Source of the DNA: Candidatus Fermentibacterota bacterium
GTDB taxonomy: Bacteria > JAFGKV01
Assembly (NCBI GenBank): GCA_030620115.1
Contig: JAUXFG010000023.1
Span: 1 to 35,834, forward strand
Direction of reading: 5' to 3'
DNA length: 35,834 nucleotides
A program made the position numbers and the translations under genes. The notes under the pieces were generated by a model. The model did no database searches. It was not told the DNA's origin and saw only the letters and a program-made list of their open reading frames with translations. The number at the start of each line of letters is the position of its first letter. Position 1 is the stretch's first letter. This document shows, in pieces, positions 13,866-22,322 of this stretch.

Positions 13866-14606
13866 ATGGTGAGCTTGTCTGATGTTGTTTCATTCCTGGA
13901 TCGATTGCTCAGGGTGAAGGAACTTGGCGAAGATACCGGGCTCATAATCAGCGGGGAAGAAGACGTTGAGATAGTCTGCGGCGCCGTGAATCTATCCTTC
14001 AATTCCATCGAACAGGCAATAGACAGGGACTGCAACCTGCTCTTCACCCACCATGCCGCATGGAAAAGCACCGATGCCGACCTTGTGGAGGTGAAACATT
14101 CGCGTATTCGTGATGCAGGGATGTCGTGGTATGTTTCACACGACCCATTGGACTTGCATCCTGAAGTTGGAACGGCGATTAGTCTGGCCCGTGTCCTGAA
14201 TTGGGAAGTGAAGAAGTTCTTCTGTGATGGGTTGGGTGTTCTGGCCAAGCCAGGAGAAACCACCTCACTGGATGCGCTCAGGCTGCAAATTGCAGAGGGA
14301 ATCAATCCGAACGTCCAGATCTGGAAGCAACGTGAAACCATTGACCTCGTCGGCATTATCGCTGGTTGGGGGGCGCGTCCTGAATGGATGCAACTGGCCC
14401 GCGAAGAAGGAGCAGATACGTTTCTCTCTGGGGAAGCCATCCATTTCGGCAAACTCTACGCGCAAGAAGCCAAGATGAACTTGCTACTTGCAGGGCATTA
14501 TGCAACCGAGTTGCCTGGAGTGCAGAGCGTCCTCGACAGGGTCGATCGAGAAAATGATGTTGAGACCGTCACCTTATTCGACCAGGCATCCGCGGATCTT
14601 TTCTAG
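13866..14606 (+). CDS. NIF3-like (DUF34) metal-binding protein
   Basis: 246 residues from ATG 13866, with AAGGAG upstream. Family hallmarks: LLFTHHAAWKS (usual THHP.W metal site, about residues 58-68), SHDPLDLHPEVGTAISLAR (usual H.PLD.HP..G.N) and LLAGHYATELPGVQSVLD (usual AGH..TE..G...L). The histidines and glutamate bind a dinuclear metal centre in this fold. Cellular role is unresolved; GTP cyclohydrolase- or hydrolase-like activity has been suggested for relatives. THHA replaces the more common THHP. A 70-residue ORF follows 20 bases downstream. Only repeats lie upstream. Confidence 0.85.
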   Translation: MVSLSDVVSFLDRLLRVKELGEDTGLIISGEEDVEIVCGAVNLSFNSIEQAIDRDCNLLFTHHAAWKSTDADLVEVKHSRIRDAGMSWYVSHDPLDLHPEVGTAISLARVLNWEVKKFFCDGLGVLAKPGETTSLDALRLQIAEGINPNVQIWKQRETIDLVGIIAGWGARPEWMQLAREEGADTFLSGEAIHFGKLYAQEAKMNLLLAGHYATELPGVQSVLDRVDRENDVETVTLFDQASADLF

Positions 14607-14625
14607 CCTGTATGGATTGGACCAG

Positions 14626-14838
14626 ATGATAGAAGAACTACTGTCAGCGGTCTATGGTTCAGACGAACAAGACCCCAAGCGAGCGTTTGCGTATGGCGTA
14701 TTCATGGATCTACTGGAGCCGACAGTGGAGGACCTGACCAAGGATTTTCTTGCTGCTTCAGGGGTCAATCAAGAGTTCTCCTCTGGCCGGTTGCAGAAGG
14801 CCATAGAACAAGAAATCGGGGATGTTTCGAGTGAATGA
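14626..14838 (+). CDS. Hypothetical small protein downstream of the NIF3-like gene
   Basis: 70 residues from ATG 14626: MIEELLSAVYGSDEQDPKRA, then FAYGVFMDLLEPTVEDLTKD and a helical tail ending DVSSE. Acidic, all-helical appearance, no signal or known motif. Ribosome-binding sequence is weak (GGATTGGACC). Its position 20 bases after the NIF3-like stop suggests co-transcription. A 46-codon upstream extension overlapping the NIF3-like gene is less likely. Confidence 0.5.
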   Translation: MIEELLSAVYGSDEQDPKRAFAYGVFMDLLEPTVEDLTKDFLAASGVNQEFSSGRLQKAIEQEIGDVSSE

Positions 14839-14901
14839 AGGCTATTTCGCCGATCTTGCGCAAGTTGCGATGGTCGTCCCGCCACCTGCCAGTCGGCGGG
14901 A

Positions 14902-14985
14902 CCATTCATGGAAAAAACTTGGCTCGGGCTCGACGAGGTTCCCGATGAAGTTCGAGATGAAGTTTCAGGTCAGGATGAGAAAAGG
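14902..14985. repeat. Dispersed CATTCATGGAAAAAACTTGG / GAAGTTCGAGATGAAG repeat
   Basis: Shares CATTCATGGAA-AAACTTGGCTCG and the following GAAGTTCGAGA(T/C)GAAGTT run with 25088-25210, and the latter run with 20745-20785. Just before it lies a degenerate CCTGCCAGTCGGCGGG palindrome. No gene is seen at 14839-15049. Confidence 0.6.
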
Positions 14986-15049
14986 ATGAAGAAAGCCTCG
15001 TGTGCTCTGCCAGCACCTCATGTGAAGGACATAGAAGTGGGCAATCCAG

Positions 15050-15247
15050 ATGGCTTCTGAATCACGCGGTCCCGCATATCGCATCCTCACGAGGAGATTG
15101 GTTGTCCGATGCTGGAATCCGGAGGATGCACCGCTCCTCAAAGCTGCTATCGAAGAGAATCTTGAGCATCTTCGTCCATGGATGCCATGGGGCGGAGGAT
15201 CCTTTGATTTGTCATTTGGCAGCTCAAGGCGGGGGCAAAGGCGATGA
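15050..15247 (+). pseudogene. N-terminal fragment of a GNAT acetyltransferase (RimJ/RimL-like)
   Basis: ASESRGPAYRILTRRLVVRC, then WNPEDAPLLKAAIEENLEHLRPWMPWG, is the standard beginning of RimJ/RimL-type N-acetyltransferases (beta1-alpha1-alpha2, about 45 residues). After WMPWG the sequence becomes GGSFDLSFGSSRRGQRR and stops; the acetyl-CoA-binding motif A is absent. In intact relatives about 130 more residues follow. It looks like a deletion remnant in a repeat-rich spacer; the following 230 bases hold no gene. Confidence 0.7.
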
Positions 15248-15476
15248 GAGGAATGTGGAATCTGACAATCTATAATCTGTCAATCTGGAAGAATGATATT
15301 TAGGATGAGCTTCACGCAAAGACGCAACCACAGATTGCACAGATTGGGAAAGGAGATGCGGATGGGATTGCGGGATGATCTGAAGGTACGACCTTCGGTC
15401 GAATTGGAGGCGAATAACTGCGGCAGTCCTTGGTCGGATTATCAGGACTTAGGGTTCGCGCAAGGAGTTGTGTGAG

Positions 15477-16088
15477 GTGAAGAAACAGTTGGTCTATGCC
15501 ATTATGCTGCTGATGGCTGCGTGTATAGCCGAGGCCAAGGGCCTCTATCTAAAGGGCGGGCTCCAGATCATTACCAAACTGAATCTCCATGAGACTATCT
15601 CTGGCACGGATTTCTTCACCGATGATGACATTCGCATCTATCCCACCCCCGGGTTTCATCTGGAGCTCGAGTACACACGTCCGGTTCGAAAGAGTGTTGA
15701 ACTGGGCCTTGGAATCTGCTATGAAAGTGAACCGCGAGAACAGCATGATTGGGAGACGTTCGGTTTCAACATGACGCCAATGTACGGGATCCTCAAGTTT
15801 GATGTATTGCAGAGAGAGACATTGGATTTATTCATATCGGGAAGATTGGGATATGGAGCTGTCCATATAACGAATGAGAACATCGCTGATTCTGATGACC
15901 ACGATGGACATGTATATTATGGGATTGGTGTTACCTTAGAGGAGAAAGAGAAGTCATCAGTGATATGGGCGCTGTACTATTCCACTTCAAAGGCAGGCTT
16001 CGAAGTAACAAGTATGGGCAAATCGATCACGCATGAGTACACCTACTCCGCCCTGTCCGTCACGATCGGGAAAAGATTCGATCTGTAG
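15477..16088 (+). CDS. Probable outer-membrane beta-barrel protein
   Basis: 203 residues from GTG 15477, nine bases after AAGGAG (a TTG nine bases earlier is too close). A signal peptide KKQLVYAIMLLMAACIAEAKG is followed by alternating hydrophobic/polar strands (YLKGGLQIITKLNLH, FHLELEYTRPV, SVELGLGICYES, YGILKFDVL, LDLFISGRLGYGA, SVIWALYYSTS) ending in ALSVTIGKRFDL. This is the pattern of 8-10-stranded outer-membrane barrels (OmpA/Ail-like), though it ends in leucine rather than phenylalanine. Function unknown. It stands alone between repeats. Confidence 0.65.
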   Translation: MKKQLVYAIMLLMAACIAEAKGLYLKGGLQIITKLNLHETISGTDFFTDDDIRIYPTPGFHLELEYTRPVRKSVELGLGICYESEPREQHDWETFGFNMTPMYGILKFDVLQRETLDLFISGRLGYGAVHITNENIADSDDHDGHVYYGIGVTLEEKEKSSVIWALYYSTSKAGFEVTSMGKSITHEYTYSALSVTIGKRFDL

Positions 16089-16736
16089 AGTATAGCCCGG
16101 ACTTCTCAACCCGCCGCCGCGGGGTGACGACGACTGACCCGTTCTTTCATGGGTTCAGAGGTTCGGGGTTCCGCCATGATCTCGGAGAGATTCTTCGCTC
16201 TTCTCATTCGCTTAGAATGACAGTGGTGATATCTTGATAAGTCTGGCCCGTATCGGAAAAATCCCCTCACCGAGCCATAGGCTCTATGAGCCGGTGGCCT
16301 CAATCCCCCTTTGCAAAAGGGAAGAGGGCATACATAACACCGGGGGTAATGAGAGGGGCATGAAGAGAGAAAGGCATGTTGGCATTGAGAGAACATCCAA
16401 CATCGAACATTCAACATTCAACTTCGAACGAGGATGATGGAGGGCCATGCTCCGTCATGGCCGTTGATGCTCGATACGGTGACACAAGAGGCCTAATGTC
16501 TTTATCCTTCATCGGGATCGGTATCGCTATCGCTATCGGAATCGAATTAAGGCGTGATCACATGGCTCTTGGTCACGAGAATCCGGATGTTTCATGAAGG
16601 CGAGCGCAACGGTGTGGCTGATTTCGATTCCGATACCGATTCCGATACCGATTCCGAAGATATCATGGAGGAAAGGAAATAGCCATGGTGTTAAGTATAT
16701 CCAATAGACAGCTTCGCCAAGGGTGGAGGAGGTTGG
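16089..16736. repeat. Repeat-packed intergenic spacer
   Basis: Holds, in order: a solo TIR end TAGCCCGGACTTCTCA (16093); GGTTCAGAGGTTCGGGGTTC-like text; GATTCTTCGCTC...AGAATGAC; the CCCCCTTTGCAAAAGGG...AACACCGGGGG block (16302-16348); the CATCGAACATTCAACATTCA tract (16391-16433); and two facing GGTATCG/CGATTC hexamer arrays (described separately). No gene seen. Confidence 0.7.
16511..16660. repeat. Inverted pair of CGATAC/CGATTC hexamer arrays
   Basis: 16511-16545 is GGTATCGCTATCGCTATCGG-like. 16620-16660 is the exact hexamer series CGATTC-CGATAC repeated. They are inverse complements of each other around a 75-base non-coding spacer and could form a long imperfect stem. Confidence 0.7.
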
Positions 16737-18179
16737 ATGTCTCGGTTTGTTGAGATGTTGCTTCGGGTGGCCTATCCGATCGCATTGCTTCTTCAGCTCT
16801 GCTGTACGAACGGGGTCAGCAACCCTGAAGTGGAGGCATTGGAATTCTTGGAATTCGACGGATCCCCCTGCGCCATCGACTTCTCCTCGCATGAGATGCT
16901 CTTTCCCCTTCCTGAACAGTACGAAGAGCCACGTGAGTTCAGGCCACGCATTACCTACGGGTCCGATGACGATATGAGACTGACAATTGATGGTGTCGTT
17001 GTGGAAAGCGGCCAAATATGCTCATTTGGAGAGGTGGCCATCACGGATACAATTGCCGTCGGCCTATCGAATGGGGGAAATACGACAGACTATGTTCTGG
17101 TGTTCTCAGGATTGCCCATAATCCAGCTCTTCTCGTGTGGAGCAATGGAGGAAGTTGAGCTGCCTGCATTGTTTGTTCTTACCGCGCCACATGCGGATCA
17201 GAACATCCATACGTGCCGCGTGGGGATCGACATCAGAGGAGGGCTGTCCGCGGAATACGAGAAGAAACCATATGCCGTCGAGTTCAGGGAGAAGGGAGAC
17301 TGGTACACGAAGGTAGATGTCGCGTTGCTGGGAATGAGATCTGATGATGATTGGATCCTCGATCCTTCCTATCTCGATCCCCTGCATATGAGAAATCGGA
17401 TCTCTCATGATCTCTTCTTGGCCCTATGGGATATGCCTTTCACCCCGCAAGGCCAATCAGCAGTAAAGGGGGCATTTGTTGAGGTGTTCCTGAATGGCAG
17501 GTATCACGGCACGTACGTGCTCTCTGAAAGAGTCGATCGCAAACTCCTCGACATAGAGGAGGGGGGCCTCTTGTTCAAGGCTCGGTATACGGCGTTCAGT
17601 GACTTTCGAAACAAGTATAGACTTGTGTATCCAAAGGCCTTCTTTGCCCAAGAATGTGAATCAGCGTGGGCGGCGCTGGAAGAGCTATGGGCCTTCGTGG
17701 AATATAGTGATGACGAAAAATTCGCCGCGGGAGTGGTAGATCTGGTAGATCTCAGGAATGTGGTCAACTACCACATTCTGCTCCTGGTGACTTCAGCCAT
17801 GGACAATGATGAGCGTAACTACTTTCTCGCAAGGAATGGCTCGGGCCCCTTTTTCTTCGTTCCTTGGGATCTGGATGCGACATTTCGAACCATCCAATAT
17901 TGGCAGGACAACTTCCTGATCAGACGGCTCATGACGTTGGAGACGTACCGTGCGGCATTGAAAGAGCGGTGGGCTGAGGTCAGGCAGACGGTGCTCAGCG
18001 AAGGGGAGCTTATCCATCGTTTCGAGGACTATTATGATTCGCTGGCCAACAGCGGCGCATTCGAGCGAGACGCGCATCGATGGCCTTCATCCATGGGATA
18101 TCGCGAGGATTTCTTGTTCGTGAAATACTGGATTCACTCACGCCTCTCATGGCTTGACCAACGCATGGCGGCGCTATAG
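16737..18179 (+). CDS. CotH-kinase-like lipoprotein
   Basis: 480 residues; GGAGGAGG directly upstream of ATG 16737. A signal ending LLLQLCCTNG suggests lipid attachment at Cys 22 or 23. Residues 30-140 form a beta-rich module. The rest matches the CotH family: RVGIDIRGGLSAEYEKKPYA, FVEVFLNGRYHGTYVLSERV (247-266), SAMDNDERNYFLARN and FFFVPWDLDATF (Asp 378 and 380 in the metal-binding DxD). CotH proteins are atypical protein kinases acting on secreted or spore-coat proteins; in environmental bacteria they accompany secreted structural proteins. No obvious substrate gene is adjacent. The downstream REP hairpins may also end its transcript. Confidence 0.85.
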   Translation: MSRFVEMLLRVAYPIALLLQLCCTNGVSNPEVEALEFLEFDGSPCAIDFSSHEMLFPLPEQYEEPREFRPRITYGSDDDMRLTIDGVVVESGQICSFGEVAITDTIAVGLSNGGNTTDYVLVFSGLPIIQLFSCGAMEEVELPALFVLTAPHADQNIHTCRVGIDIRGGLSAEYEKKPYAVEFREKGDWYTKVDVALLGMRSDDDWILDPSYLDPLHMRNRISHDLFLALWDMPFTPQGQSAVKGAFVEVFLNGRYHGTYVLSERVDRKLLDIEEGGLLFKARYTAFSDFRNKYRLVYPKAFFAQECESAWAALEELWAFVEYSDDEKFAAGVVDLVDLRNVVNYHILLLVTSAMDNDERNYFLARNGSGPFFFVPWDLDATFRTIQYWQDNFLIRRLMTLETYRAALKERWAEVRQTVLSEGELIHRFEDYYDSLANSGAFERDAHRWPSSMGYREDFLFVKYWIHSRLSWLDQRMAAL

Positions 18180-18206
18180 GAACGGGGAATATCGGATTTC
18201 GGTTGA

Positions 18207-18292
18207 TTTGGAGTGCGGCGACGCGTCGCCGCTTTGTTTGCCCGCGACGTGTCGCGGGCGCTGAAAGCGGTCTCGTGCGACCGCACTCCAAA
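18207..18292. repeat. REP-type repeat, copy 1 (next to RAYT stop)
   Basis: Outer inverted ends TTTGGAGTGCGG/CCGCACTCCAAA enclose three hairpins: GCGGCGACGCGTCGCCGC, CCCGCGACGTGTCGCGGG and GCGGTC-TCGT-GCGACCGC. It ends five bases from the transposase stop codon and is in the same orientation as copy 2. Confidence 0.85.
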
Positions 18293-18296
18293 GTGT

Positions 18297-18923
18297 TCAG
18301 AAGTCATCGGGTATGCTTAATTTATCGTACTTGAAACTCTGCACCGTTTTCACAAACGCGATCGGTGCGTTGCGTTCAAACCATGCGGCGGAGCACCATC
18401 GATAGGCTGTGGCCACGGGCACGAGTCGATGGTGCATGGGATTGTTGTGGACGTAGTTCAGGCGAACGAAATAGGAGCGCTCGTATGTGATACGGCTATC
18501 CCAGTATTGATGCCACACCTTCCGACCCAGCGTACTATCCTGAGAGTTGATCTCCTTGGCCAGGACCATGTGCATCTTTCCGATGAATCGGCGCAGACTG
18601 CTGGAATCATTCGGCGAGAATGCGATGAAATGGTAGTGGTTGGATAAAATCGCCCAGGCTTGGAGCTGCCAGCCGAATTCTACAGCGCAGTCAAACAGCA
18701 TGCGCATGGCGAGGTCGAGCCGTTCAGGTGAGTTGAGGTAGGGGACTTTCCGATATGTACCAGCGGTGACCATATATGCTCCTGTTTCGGAGAGGCGGTG
18801 CACAGGCGCATGCGGCCAGTTAGGAATGCGGCGATGCGTCGTGGATTCCCGCGACGTGTCGCGGGCGCTGAAGGCGGTCTCGTGCGACCGCACTCCAAGG
18901 GGTTCATTTGTGGGGGATAGCAT
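18297..18923 (-). CDS. REP-associated tyrosine transposase (RAYT, Y1_Tnp)
   Basis: The recognisable protein begins at IPNWPHAPVHRLSETGAYMV (about base 18830) and runs through MVTAGTYRKVPYL, SNHYHFIAFSP (HUH motif H-x-H) and YFVRLNYVHNNPMHHRLV (catalytic Tyr region), about 175 residues. HUH transposases of this single-copy class recognise REP hairpins. The frame is open up to 18923, but its first 30 or so codons are read through REP copy 2, so the true start is uncertain (GTG in APVHRL or the ATG of MVTAGT are options). Copies of the same REP flank both ends within a few bases. It overlaps the end of the GT4 gene by 20 bases only if the longest start is used. Confidence 0.85.
   Translation of the reverse strand: MLSPTNEPLGVRSHETAFSARDTSRESTTHRRIPNWPHAPVHRLSETGAYMVTAGTYRKVPYLNSPERLDLAMRMLFDCAVEFGWQLQAWAILSNHYHFIAFSPNDSSSLRRFIGKMHMVLAKEINSQDSTLGRKVWHQYWDSRITYERSYFVRLNYVHNNPMHHRLVPVATAYRWCSAAWFERNAPIAFVKTVQSFKYDKLSIPDDF
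18823..18899. repeat. REP-type repeat, copy 2 (at RAYT 5' end)
   Basis: Same sequence as copy 1 apart from a degraded left end (GGAATGCGGCGATGCGTCG). It retains CCCGCGACGTGTCGCGGGCG and GCGGTCTCGTGCGACCGCAC, and lies between the transposase and the GT4 stop. Confidence 0.82.
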
Positions 18924-20031
18924 AAATCTTCTCGAACTCCTCCACTGCGCGATCCCAGGTGAATTGGGAGGCGGTTTCCCGTGCGTGTGTTCCCATCATC
19001 TCGCTCAAAGATGCATTCTCCGCCAATTCGTCGAGCTTCTCTGCCCAAAGCCGGTCATCCGGGGGGAGGATCCAACCATTCTCACCACTCTCGATGAGCT
19101 CGTCCGTACCGCTCACAGGTGAGGCGATGAGGGGAAGGCCGCTGGCGGCCGCTTCGAGGCTCACCAAGCTGAACGCTTCGTAGAGACTGGGAGAAAGCAG
19201 GACAAAGCCCGTCCTGTAGAGCGCGGCGGGATCTGTTACAGGGCCGACGAAATGGATTCTCTCCCTCACTCCCCACGTGGCTGCAAGATTGGCATAGAAC
19301 TCCACTGGGCCCCTGCCCGCGACGATGAGGTGGACATCCGAAGAGCATTTGGAGATAACTCCTATCGCCGCCGGCAGCCCCTTGCGAGCCCACTCCCCAC
19401 CCACGAACAGGGCGTACCTCCTATCCGGATCCAATTCGAGTCCGAAGAGCGTCTTCACTCTCTCTTCCGCGACACCCGGGTGGAATGCTTCCAAATCAAC
19501 GCCGTTGGGCACCACGTGAACCGCGCCCTCAGGCGGCTCATAGATCCTTAGAATCTCTTGCGCGGTTCCGCTGGACACGGGCGCCAGTATGCCCTGCGGA
19601 CTTGAGTAGAGTCGTTTCTCAATCTTGGCTGCGAGCCGGTAGTGAGCCAACCATGACATGTATTGCAAACAGGTGAGCTCGTGACGAAACTCCCGTGATG
19701 TCCGGAGCACATCCAGCTTCGCCTGTATCACGGTGTGCACGCTGGAGACATGGAAGTGAGGGCAATTCGGTCCTTGGGAATGAATGATATGGTCCGAAAG
19801 GGATCTTGCCATGGCGCCTGCCCGGACGTAGAAGCCAAGAAAAGCCAAAGGCGCAGGTCCTGGGATCTGTTTCACCTGCTTCCATTGTACCGTATGGGGA
19901 GGAAGATCGGCGAGCGAATGTGAGATAACGGTGACCTCGTGACGTTGCGCAAGTCTCCGCGCCCATTCAGCCACGCATCGCTCGTGGCCACCCCTGAGAT
20001 TACAGTGTTCAACTACAAAGGCGATACGCAT
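18904..20031 (-). CDS. GT4-family glycosyltransferase
   Basis: 375 residues with the GT-B layout. N-terminal Rossmann half: MRIAFVVEHCNLRGGHERCV (gly-rich GGHER acceptor loop), HEVTVISH. C-terminal half: VVPNGVDLEAFHPG, YALFVGGEWARKGL (GxxxRKG donor loop), HLIVAGRGP, RIHFVGPV and the E-x7-E motif SLYEAFSLVSLEAAASGLPLIAS, as in retaining GT4 enzymes. It should transfer a sugar from a nucleotide- or lipid-linked donor on the cytoplasmic face; donor and acceptor are unknown. It is the last gene of the minus-strand glycan cluster and is separated from the others by a 650-base repeat spacer. Confidence 0.88.
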   Translation of the reverse strand: MRIAFVVEHCNLRGGHERCVAEWARRLAQRHEVTVISHSLADLPPHTVQWKQVKQIPGPAPLAFLGFYVRAGAMARSLSDHIIHSQGPNCPHFHVSSVHTVIQAKLDVLRTSREFRHELTCLQYMSWLAHYRLAAKIEKRLYSSPQGILAPVSSGTAQEILRIYEPPEGAVHVVPNGVDLEAFHPGVAEERVKTLFGLELDPDRRYALFVGGEWARKGLPAAIGVISKCSSDVHLIVAGRGPVEFYANLAATWGVRERIHFVGPVTDPAALYRTGFVLLSPSLYEAFSLVSLEAAASGLPLIASPVSGTDELIESGENGWILPPDDRLWAEKLDELAENASLSEMMGTHARETASQFTWDRAVEEFEKIYAIPHK

Positions 20032-20682
20032 GGCTCACACCGCAGAGATTGTGGGGATTTCAGAGGAAGGGCTTTGAAATCCCCCTTTGTCCCCCTTTGC
20101 AAAAGGGGGATTATTGGATATGCATGACACCGGGGGTTGTTTCCTCTCCTCGATGTCTGTTACAATCGCAACATTCCGGCAGAATCTGTACAAATCAAGT
20201 CGTCTTTCTCCGCTTCTATTCGAATCAAATAGCATATGTGCCACACCGACATGAACATCGAACATCGAACATTCAACTTCGAACGAGGACTCGATCAAAA
20301 CAGTTGTCCACCGACATGATTCGCCGCTCTGGCATGGGACATCTTCTCAATTAAACGAATAGCGAAGCCGCATGCGCAAGAACTCCGTCTCCAAGATCAC
20401 ATTCCCGTTAGCCCGAACTTCTCACCAACTTTCGGCTACAGCAGCCGATATGCCACTGCTTGCTTCGTTACGCTCCGTCGGCCTCCTCGACGTATCGCAG
20501 AGGATACGCCTCCGGGGTCCTCGGTCGCAAGCCTCGCATTCAGAGGCATCTCGGTCGTTTCGCTTCGAAAGCCGGTGAGAAGTCCGGGCTAGGACATATT
20601 CTTCCCTTCGATGTTTCCGCCAGCTGGCGGATTGAATGTTGAATGTTCGATGTTCTATCAATCCCAACATATCTTCCTCTCT
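20032..20682. repeat. Repeat-packed spacer between glycan genes
   Basis: Contains the CCCCCTTTGTCCCCCTTTGC AAAAGGGGG block with distal ACACCGGGGG (20073-20140), the CATCGAACATCGAACATTCA tract (20253-20290), TIR element C (20409-20591), the palindrome TCCGCCAGCTGGCGGA (20616-20631) and an inverted CATTCAA tract (20629-20657). No gene seen. Confidence 0.7.
20409..20591. repeat. TIR element copy C (183 bp)
   Basis: TAGCCCGAACTTCTCACC at the left and GGTGAGAAGTCCGGGCTA at the right. Core hairpin CGTATCGCAGAGGATACG (20491-20508) in the same orientation as copy B. Shares TTCGTTACGCTCCGTCGGCC and GGTCCTCGGTCGCAAGCCT with relatives. Non-coding. Confidence 0.78.
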
Positions 20683-22311
20683 TTAGGTATTGGTGCAGGA
20701 GAAGGAAGTTCGGGACCCGCCTTCGTCGGATAATTTCGGCGTGGCAAGCGAAGTTCGAGACGAAGTTTTTTTGGGGGGGATATTCGGGATCGGTCGCATA
20801 CGCCACCAACAGGTGTCAGCCTCGCAGCCGGCTTCAAGCCGGATCTTGGTTTTGTCAGGAAAGAGACGAGCGGGGATGGCCGGATTGTCAGTGCGGAGGA
20901 ATACAGGCTTGTTTTTTCTCAGCCACGGATCGTTTATGGGGTAATGAAAAAGATTGCCTTTGCCACAGAGGATAACCGCGCAGTCGTCGAGATGCAAACG
21001 CTGCAAAGAGAGCCGCTCCTCCTGATGCACGCGTAGGAAATCGGAGAGGACCGCCATACGTACAGGCAGAAAGCCAAGACATGCCGCGCCAATGGCAAGT
21101 GGCACATAACGCGAGAGAAACGTGCCATTTGATGCACATCGAGCCCATCCGAGGGCCGAAATCACCAGAAGCGGAAACACTGCTTCGTAGAGACGGAGCG
21201 GACCAGTGGCCACCTGGCCGGGATGCCAGTAGAAGAAGTATCCAACCACTAAGAACAGAATAAACATGCCTGATGCCCGCGCGACCGGGCGTGGGAGCTT
21301 CTTGCCCCCCTGTTTCAGAAGGATCAGGGAAATCGGCCAACCCAAGAGCCAGAAATTGAGAAGCAGACCATTCCTGATCAGATGCGCCAGTGACTGCATG
21401 GGGCCGAAGCGCGGCCTGAAACCGATTGCGCCTGGTTCGTACAGTTGGAATGGAAAAATCCATGGCTTCCCCGTGAGGAGCTGATTGTGGAAGAGCAGGA
21501 AAAGGATGCCTGCCGTTATGCCCGGGGCCAGGCGTTTCAGGTCTCCCCGGCGGGTCAGAATCAGCGCTGCACATGCTACCCCGAATCCGGTGAGGAGTCG
21601 AATATTGAGTAGTATGCCAAGCGCAACCCCGGCGAGGATCGTGGACCGGGCTTTGCCCCGGGGATTCTCTATCAACAGCCAGAAGATCAATGAGGCAAAA
21701 AGCAGGGACGAAGTCTCCGACACGAGGGTCGAGCCGGTCAGAAGAAGCATGGGGCTTGTCATGGCGAGGAGGGACGCAAACACGCCGGCGTCGGCTCCCC
21801 CCATGTGTCTTGCCGTACGTGCAATGAGCAGAACCACAAGACCGGTGAAGAGCGCCGGGATCAAATACGGGGCGCCTAACAGCAGGCCCCACGACAAGAA
21901 AAGGCTGTGCCCGGGCTGATGATGCCCAAACCATTTGCCGTGGTGAACCAGCATGCCTGGAGCCCAGAATGGAGCGGCAGGGTCCGGCGCGGGAGCGGCA
22001 ATTTGTCCCTTGGCGAAAATCTGAGCCTGAAAAAAATACTCATCTTCATCGCCGGGCACAAAAGGCGTGTGGAGGAGAATCGTTCTGCCTATCATAAGGC
22101 AGGCAATGGTGGCCACAAGCGCCGGAAGCCAGAGGGGCACGCGTTTGAAAGTGAGTGCGGTCTTGAGTTTTGCCGCCACAAAGGCCGTGACTCCTAGAAG
22201 CAAGATCTGTCGACCCGCTTCCTCGGGCAGGGAGAGAAGCCCTTCCGCGGGGCTGAACCATGGAAAGAGGAGGAATCCGAGACCAAATCCCGCGGCTATG
22301 TAGGGCAGCAC
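20683..22311 (-). CDS. Polytopic membrane protein, GT39/ArnT-like glycosyltransferase candidate
   Basis: 542 residues from GTG 22311, 11 bases past the GT4 gene. About 11-12 hydrophobic helices. The first periplasmic loop carries FVPGDEDEYFFQAQIFAKGQ with acidic residues, then HHGKWFGHHQPGHSLFLSWG, an arrangement reminiscent of lipid-linked-sugar-using GT-C enzymes (D/E in loop 1). It would work on the outer face of the cytoplasmic membrane; the substrate is unknown. The last 30 or so residues (PPKKTSSRTSLATPKLSDEG ...) are translated from dispersed repeat DNA and are probably an acquired tail replacing the original C-terminus. Confidence 0.75.
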   Translation of the reverse strand: MLPYIAAGFGLGFLLFPWFSPAEGLLSLPEEAGRQILLLGVTAFVAAKLKTALTFKRVPLWLPALVATIACLMIGRTILLHTPFVPGDEDEYFFQAQIFAKGQIAAPAPDPAAPFWAPGMLVHHGKWFGHHQPGHSLFLSWGLLLGAPYLIPALFTGLVVLLIARTARHMGGADAGVFASLLAMTSPMLLLTGSTLVSETSSLLFASLIFWLLIENPRGKARSTILAGVALGILLNIRLLTGFGVACAALILTRRGDLKRLAPGITAGILFLLFHNQLLTGKPWIFPFQLYEPGAIGFRPRFGPMQSLAHLIRNGLLLNFWLLGWPISLILLKQGGKKLPRPVARASGMFILFLVVGYFFYWHPGQVATGPLRLYEAVFPLLVISALGWARCASNGTFLSRYVPLAIGAACLGFLPVRMAVLSDFLRVHQEERLSLQRLHLDDCAVILCGKGNLFHYPINDPWLRKNKPVFLRTDNPAIPARLFPDKTKIRLEAGCEADTCWWRMRPIPNIPPKKTSSRTSLATPKLSDEGGSRTSFSCTNT

Positions 22312-22322
22312 GCTTTCCGTCT

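Noticed and set aside
13663-13893. 76-codon minus-strand frame upstream of the NIF3-like gene
   Set aside because: Its text (LQESKALLQKRKLLTQG) comes from spacer repeat DNA, and it overlaps the hairpin and the NIF3-like ribosome-binding region.
16376-16740. Possible CRISPR array in the repeat spacer
   Set aside because: The units are hexamers or 10-base NIEH-type tracts with no constant 24-40-base repeat/spacer periodicity and no cas genes nearby.
20888-21934. 348-codon minus-strand frame inside the membrane protein gene
   Set aside because: Shadow in another frame of the polytopic protein; Arg/Pro/Ser-rich, no membrane helices, no start signal.
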